Assembly (NCBI RefSeq): GCF_029891575.1
Contig: NZ_JARZHF010000013.1
Location: 1-64,000 of the forward strand
Reading direction: 5' to 3'
Origin: Salipaludibacillus daqingensis
Lineage (GTDB): Bacteria; Bacillota; Bacilli; Bacillales; Salisediminibacteriaceae
DNA length: 64,000 nt
This document shows positions 61,774 to 64,000 of this stretch, in pieces; the stretch's first letter is position 1; every line of letters starts with the position of its first letter. Position numbers and translations under genes: made by a program. Under the pieces are notes generated by a model. The model made no database searches. It was not told where the DNA came from and worked only from the letters and a program-made list of their open reading frames with translations.

Positions 61774-62301
61774 CTACTCGGGAATAATCACGGTTGCTAA
61801 CGTTCTTCGGCGGCGCTTTTCGTTTGGTTCGTTGCGTCCATATTTATTAAAAACCGCAGCATAGTCCATTGAAAAATTCTTCAATTCTTCATCATCTAAA
61901 TACAAGTCAACTTGGCTATATCCAAATCCATCTTTCTCCATATCAACCGTGTCTTGTTGTAAATAATTTTCCACGCCTTGCAACAGTCCCATCGTATAAG
62001 TAATAAAATATTTCAAGTGCTCATCTTTACTGATCTCGAGGGCATCATTTGGCGAGATCGTTGCGTGTTGTTGATCTATGGCATATGTTCTTTCAAACGT
62101 TCCTTTTATTTTTCGTTCTTTAGAAACATAAATCATCTCGTTTTCGGATAACACTTTCAATTGCCTATATAACGTCGCTTGCGGAATATCAGGGAGCCAC
62201 TCCATTAATTCTTGACTCGTAAGTGGACGTTTTATAAGAGATTGGATAATTCGCATTCTTACAGGGTGTAAAATCACATCTGCTTTAGACATGGATGTCA
62301 T
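61774..62301 (-). CDS. Winged-helix (ArsR/HTH_20-like) transcriptional regulator
   Basis: The 175-residue product has an N-terminal winged helix (LTSQELMEWLPDIPQATLYRQL, core TSQELMEWLPDIPQATLYRQ) preceded by HPVRMRIIQSLI, the pattern of ArsR/HTH_20 regulators. The C-terminal half carries a ligand-binding-like domain ending in a basic tail. Target unknown. The start follows GGAGGTTAACAAC. Confidence 0.75.
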   Translation of the reverse strand: MTSMSKADVILHPVRMRIIQSLIKRPLTSQELMEWLPDIPQATLYRQLKVLSENEMIYVSKERKIKGTFERTYAIDQQHATISPNDALEISKDEHLKYFITYTMGLLQGVENYLQQDTVDMEKDGFGYSQVDLYLDDEELKNFSMDYAAVFNKYGRNEPNEKRRRRTLATVIIPE

Positions 62302-62765
62302 TGTTGTTAACCTCCTATGGAAATAAGTTTTTTACAACCGCTTCTCAATCGTTTCGATAAGTTCAAGATGTAGAGGGCCAGAGGGCCATCATGAAGAGAT
62401 AAATGCACTTCCTCCTGTGATTAGATCTGATATTAGGGAGCGAAATGACAATAGTTCTCTACTTATTTGTTTTCTGCCGATTCATATATTATCGTTATCA
62501 ATAATGATAATATAAAAGTTCTATAGATGCAACTAAGAGATGGAATGAATACTAGTTCTTTCGTTTTTTGCTAATTAGAAGGATTATGCTCCTTCACTAA
62601 TAAAAACATAAATACTATAAAAAATAAAGTGTGTTTACTTGCTTATTGTAAGTTATTTTAATTATAATCATTATTAATAAGCAAGGAACTTTGTGATGAA
62701 ATTCGTAACGGAAAAGTTTCAATTTCAAAGTTTTAAGCTTTAAAAATCAATTGGGGGAATGTTGT
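62302..62765. other. Intergenic region with Fur-like boxes
   Basis: 464 AT-rich bases between divergent genes. Two metal-regulator-like palindromes are seen: ATTATCGTTAT/ATAATGATAAT at about 62489-62512, and the 62657-62675 site below, which is enclosed by a 10-bp inverted repeat. Confidence 0.45.
62638..62685 (+). promoter_or_regulatory. Fur-like box inside an inverted repeat, upstream of CuA lipoprotein
   Basis: TTTAATTATAATCATTATT (62657-62675) matches most positions of the Fur consensus GATAATGATAATCATTATC. It lies between CTTGCTTATT (62638-62647) and AATAAGCAAG (62676-62685), a perfect 10-bp inverted repeat. It ends 80 bases before the lipoprotein start. Confidence 0.5.
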
Positions 62766-63143
62766 ATGAAGAATAAATGGATCGCTTTTATGTTTCTAGC
62801 ACTCGCATTAGTATTGGCAGCTTGTGGAGGAAACAATGACGATGTGACAGAAATAGAGAATAATAGTGATAGTGGAGAAAATGCTTCCGCAAGTGAAGTT
62901 AATGTGACTGCAACGAATTGGGATTTTGACCAAGAAACTTATACAGCGAGCGCTGGTGATGTCACGATAAACCTAACGAATGAAGATGGACATCATGGGA
63001 TCATGATCGACGGCACAGATGTAGAAATTGACGGTGAAGGGTCTGCAACAGCAACGTTGGAAGCTGGGGAATACAGAATTTATTGCAGTATTCCTTGTGG
63101 AGAAGGTCATGACGAAATGGAAGCGACATTAGTTGTAGAGTAG
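62766..63143 (+). CDS. CuA-motif cupredoxin lipoprotein
   Basis: The 125-residue product has a signal peptide with lipobox (LVLAAC, about residue 20), a Ser/Asn linker and a cupredoxin domain. The domain ends in CSIPCGEGHDEM, the CxxxCxxxHxxM loop of the binuclear CuA site of cytochrome oxidase subunit II; an upstream His (GHHGIM) supplies the other ligand. There are no membrane helices apart from the anchor and no oxidase genes. ATG 62766 has GGGGGA seven bases upstream. Probably a copper electron carrier or copper chaperone outside the cell membrane. Confidence 0.82.
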   Translation: MKNKWIAFMFLALALVLAACGGNNDDVTEIENNSDSGENASASEVNVTATNWDFDQETYTASAGDVTINLTNEDGHHGIMIDGTDVEIDGEGSATATLEAGEYRIYCSIPCGEGHDEMEATLVVE

Positions 63144-63159
63144 TAGACTTTGTAATATA

Positions 63160-63204
63160 AAAGAAATGCTTAAGGCGTTTGAGACGCTTAAGCATTTCTT
63201 TTTG
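63160..63204. terminator. Terminator of CuA lipoprotein gene
   Basis: AAAGAAATGCTTAAG(G)CGT pairs with ACGCTTAAGCATTTCTTT (one bulge), followed by T's on +, with A's on the other side. Shared with the convergent MFS gene. Confidence 0.85.
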
Positions 63205-63286
63205 TTATAGAATTTTACGTCATATTTTTTGACAGATCAATGTCATCTAGGCAAAAAGGATATTGATAGGTGCATACATTCTTAAA

Positions 63287-64000
63287 TTATCTAACTTCTG
63301 AAGCGTGAGAACCGCCCGTTGGATTCATCCGGAACCAGATGACTGCTGGGATGAGGAGTAAGGAAAGGATACCTCCGGCAAGTGATAAGAAGGGGTAACT
63401 AGTGTAAGCGACCACGACACCAGATAGCACGCCCCCAGATGCACCAGCTAAAGCAATGAAAACATCGACAGACCCTTGTGTTTTTGCCCGGTTCGTTGGA
63501 TTCGTAGCATCAACGAGAAGGGCAGTCCCACTTATTAAGCCGAAGTTCCATCCAAGTCCAAGGAGTGCCAGTGCGATCGTCAGAATGAGCATGGAATCAG
63601 TTGGTGCTACAGCAGCTAAAATACCAGAAGCAAGTAATGTTGCACCTGCTGCAATGGCCATCGGTATGCGCCCAACCTTGTCCACGAGAATTCCCGTAAC
63701 GAGAGAAGGAAGATACATAGCAGCGACATGGATACTAATGATTAGCCCTACAGCACTTAATGCGTGTCCGTGATGACCCATATGAACAGGTGTCATGGTC
63801 ATAATTGCTACCATGACAATCTGGGTGATGACCATGATCGTTGCCCCGAGAAGGATTCCGCGTTTGTTTTTTGACTGTGGAATAACAATTCCAGATGAAC
63901 TCAATCTTTCGTCAGATTTTTTCACAGATGCGATCGCTTTCGCAACAATAAACGGGTCTGGGCGTAGGAAAAGAAGTAGGACCAAACCTGCAAGGATATA
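63287..64000 (-). CDS. MFS transporter, C-terminal part (cut by window edge)
   Basis: The frame is open to the right edge of the window, so the N-terminal half is missing. The 238 residues seen contain about six membrane helices, with the family loop LVDKVGRIPMAIAAG and a long helix pair after it. It resembles MFS exporters of the Bacillus YfmO/YdhP kind. The winged-helix gene at 61774 may regulate it, but it is not adjacent. Confidence 0.78.
   Translation of the reverse strand, partial: YILAGLVLLLFLRPDPFIVAKAIASVKKSDERLSSSGIVIPQSKNKRGILLGATIMVITQIVMVAIMTMTPVHMGHHGHALSAVGLIISIHVAAMYLPSLVTGILVDKVGRIPMAIAAGATLLASGILAAVAPTDSMLILTIALALLGLGWNFGLISGTALLVDATNPTNRAKTQGSVDVFIALAGASGGVLSGVVVAYTSYPFLSLAGGILSLLLIPAVIWFRMNPTGGSHASEVR

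Overview
The window is low-GC Firmicute DNA, most likely from a spore-forming and probably haloalkaliphilic member of the Bacillaceae. The evidence is strong AGGAGG-type ribosome sites, frequent GTG/TTG starts, intrinsic terminators after most operons, a YjcZ-type spore peptide, HemAT, PepV, a TcaA/YvbJ-like protein and very acidic exported proteins. The genus is inference. No tRNA, rRNA, CRISPR array, prophage or replication origin was seen.

Layout. 1-376: 3' end of an IS200/IS605-type tnpB with its right-end hairpin and probable omega RNA, abutting a membrane-protein remnant. 413-4230: an MFS exporter, two small proteins and a TcaA-like protein. 4756-20553: a long Tad/Flp (type IVb) pilus locus. 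It carries assembly genes (tadZ, tadA, tadB, tadC, flp, two TadE-like pseudopilins, a DUF5702 protein, a prepilin peptidase) and then a phospho-signalling block: an FHA protein, a PP2C phosphatase, a Ser/Thr kinase, a zinc-ribbon membrane protein and an EssB/YukC-like protein. An AT-rich insert (about 11.7-13.3 kb) inside this locus appears to have displaced a resident DUF4352 gene and left its 3' end behind.

20.9-31.3 kb: pepV, a hotdog thioesterase, small genes, hemAT, a TraB/GumN lipoprotein, a D,D-carboxypeptidase and a Gfo/Idh/MocA oxidoreductase. 31.3-44.5 kb: DUF2157/GDYXXLXY pair, a YjcZ peptide, a nucleotidyltransferase, a GlpA-like/FAD oxidoreductase/DUF1667 trio behind a leader hairpin, a TetR pair with a tandem operator, small minus-strand genes, a 3D-domain cell-wall protein, a DUF421 protein and a methyltransferase. 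45.1-51.9 kb: an MMPL exporter split into two overlapping ORFs with its TetR gene and operator, a membrane glycerophosphodiesterase, and a DUF302 gene beside a Crp/Fnr regulator.

53.0-64.0 kb: a formate dehydrogenase whose single in-frame TGA (codon 143) sits at the known selenocysteine position and is followed by a bSECIS-like hairpin; an acyl-ACP desaturase; a cupredoxin protein; a ZorA/ZorB-like motor pair without the usual Zorya effectors and bracketed by inverted copies of a dispersed repeat; an MscS channel; a DUF6944 protein; a winged-helix regulator; a CuA-motif lipoprotein behind a Fur-like box; and a truncated MFS gene at the right edge.

The most noteworthy items are the orphan ZorAB pair, the UGA-containing formate dehydrogenase, and the Tad locus fused to an FHA/PP2C/kinase/EssB-like module with a displaced-gene scar.
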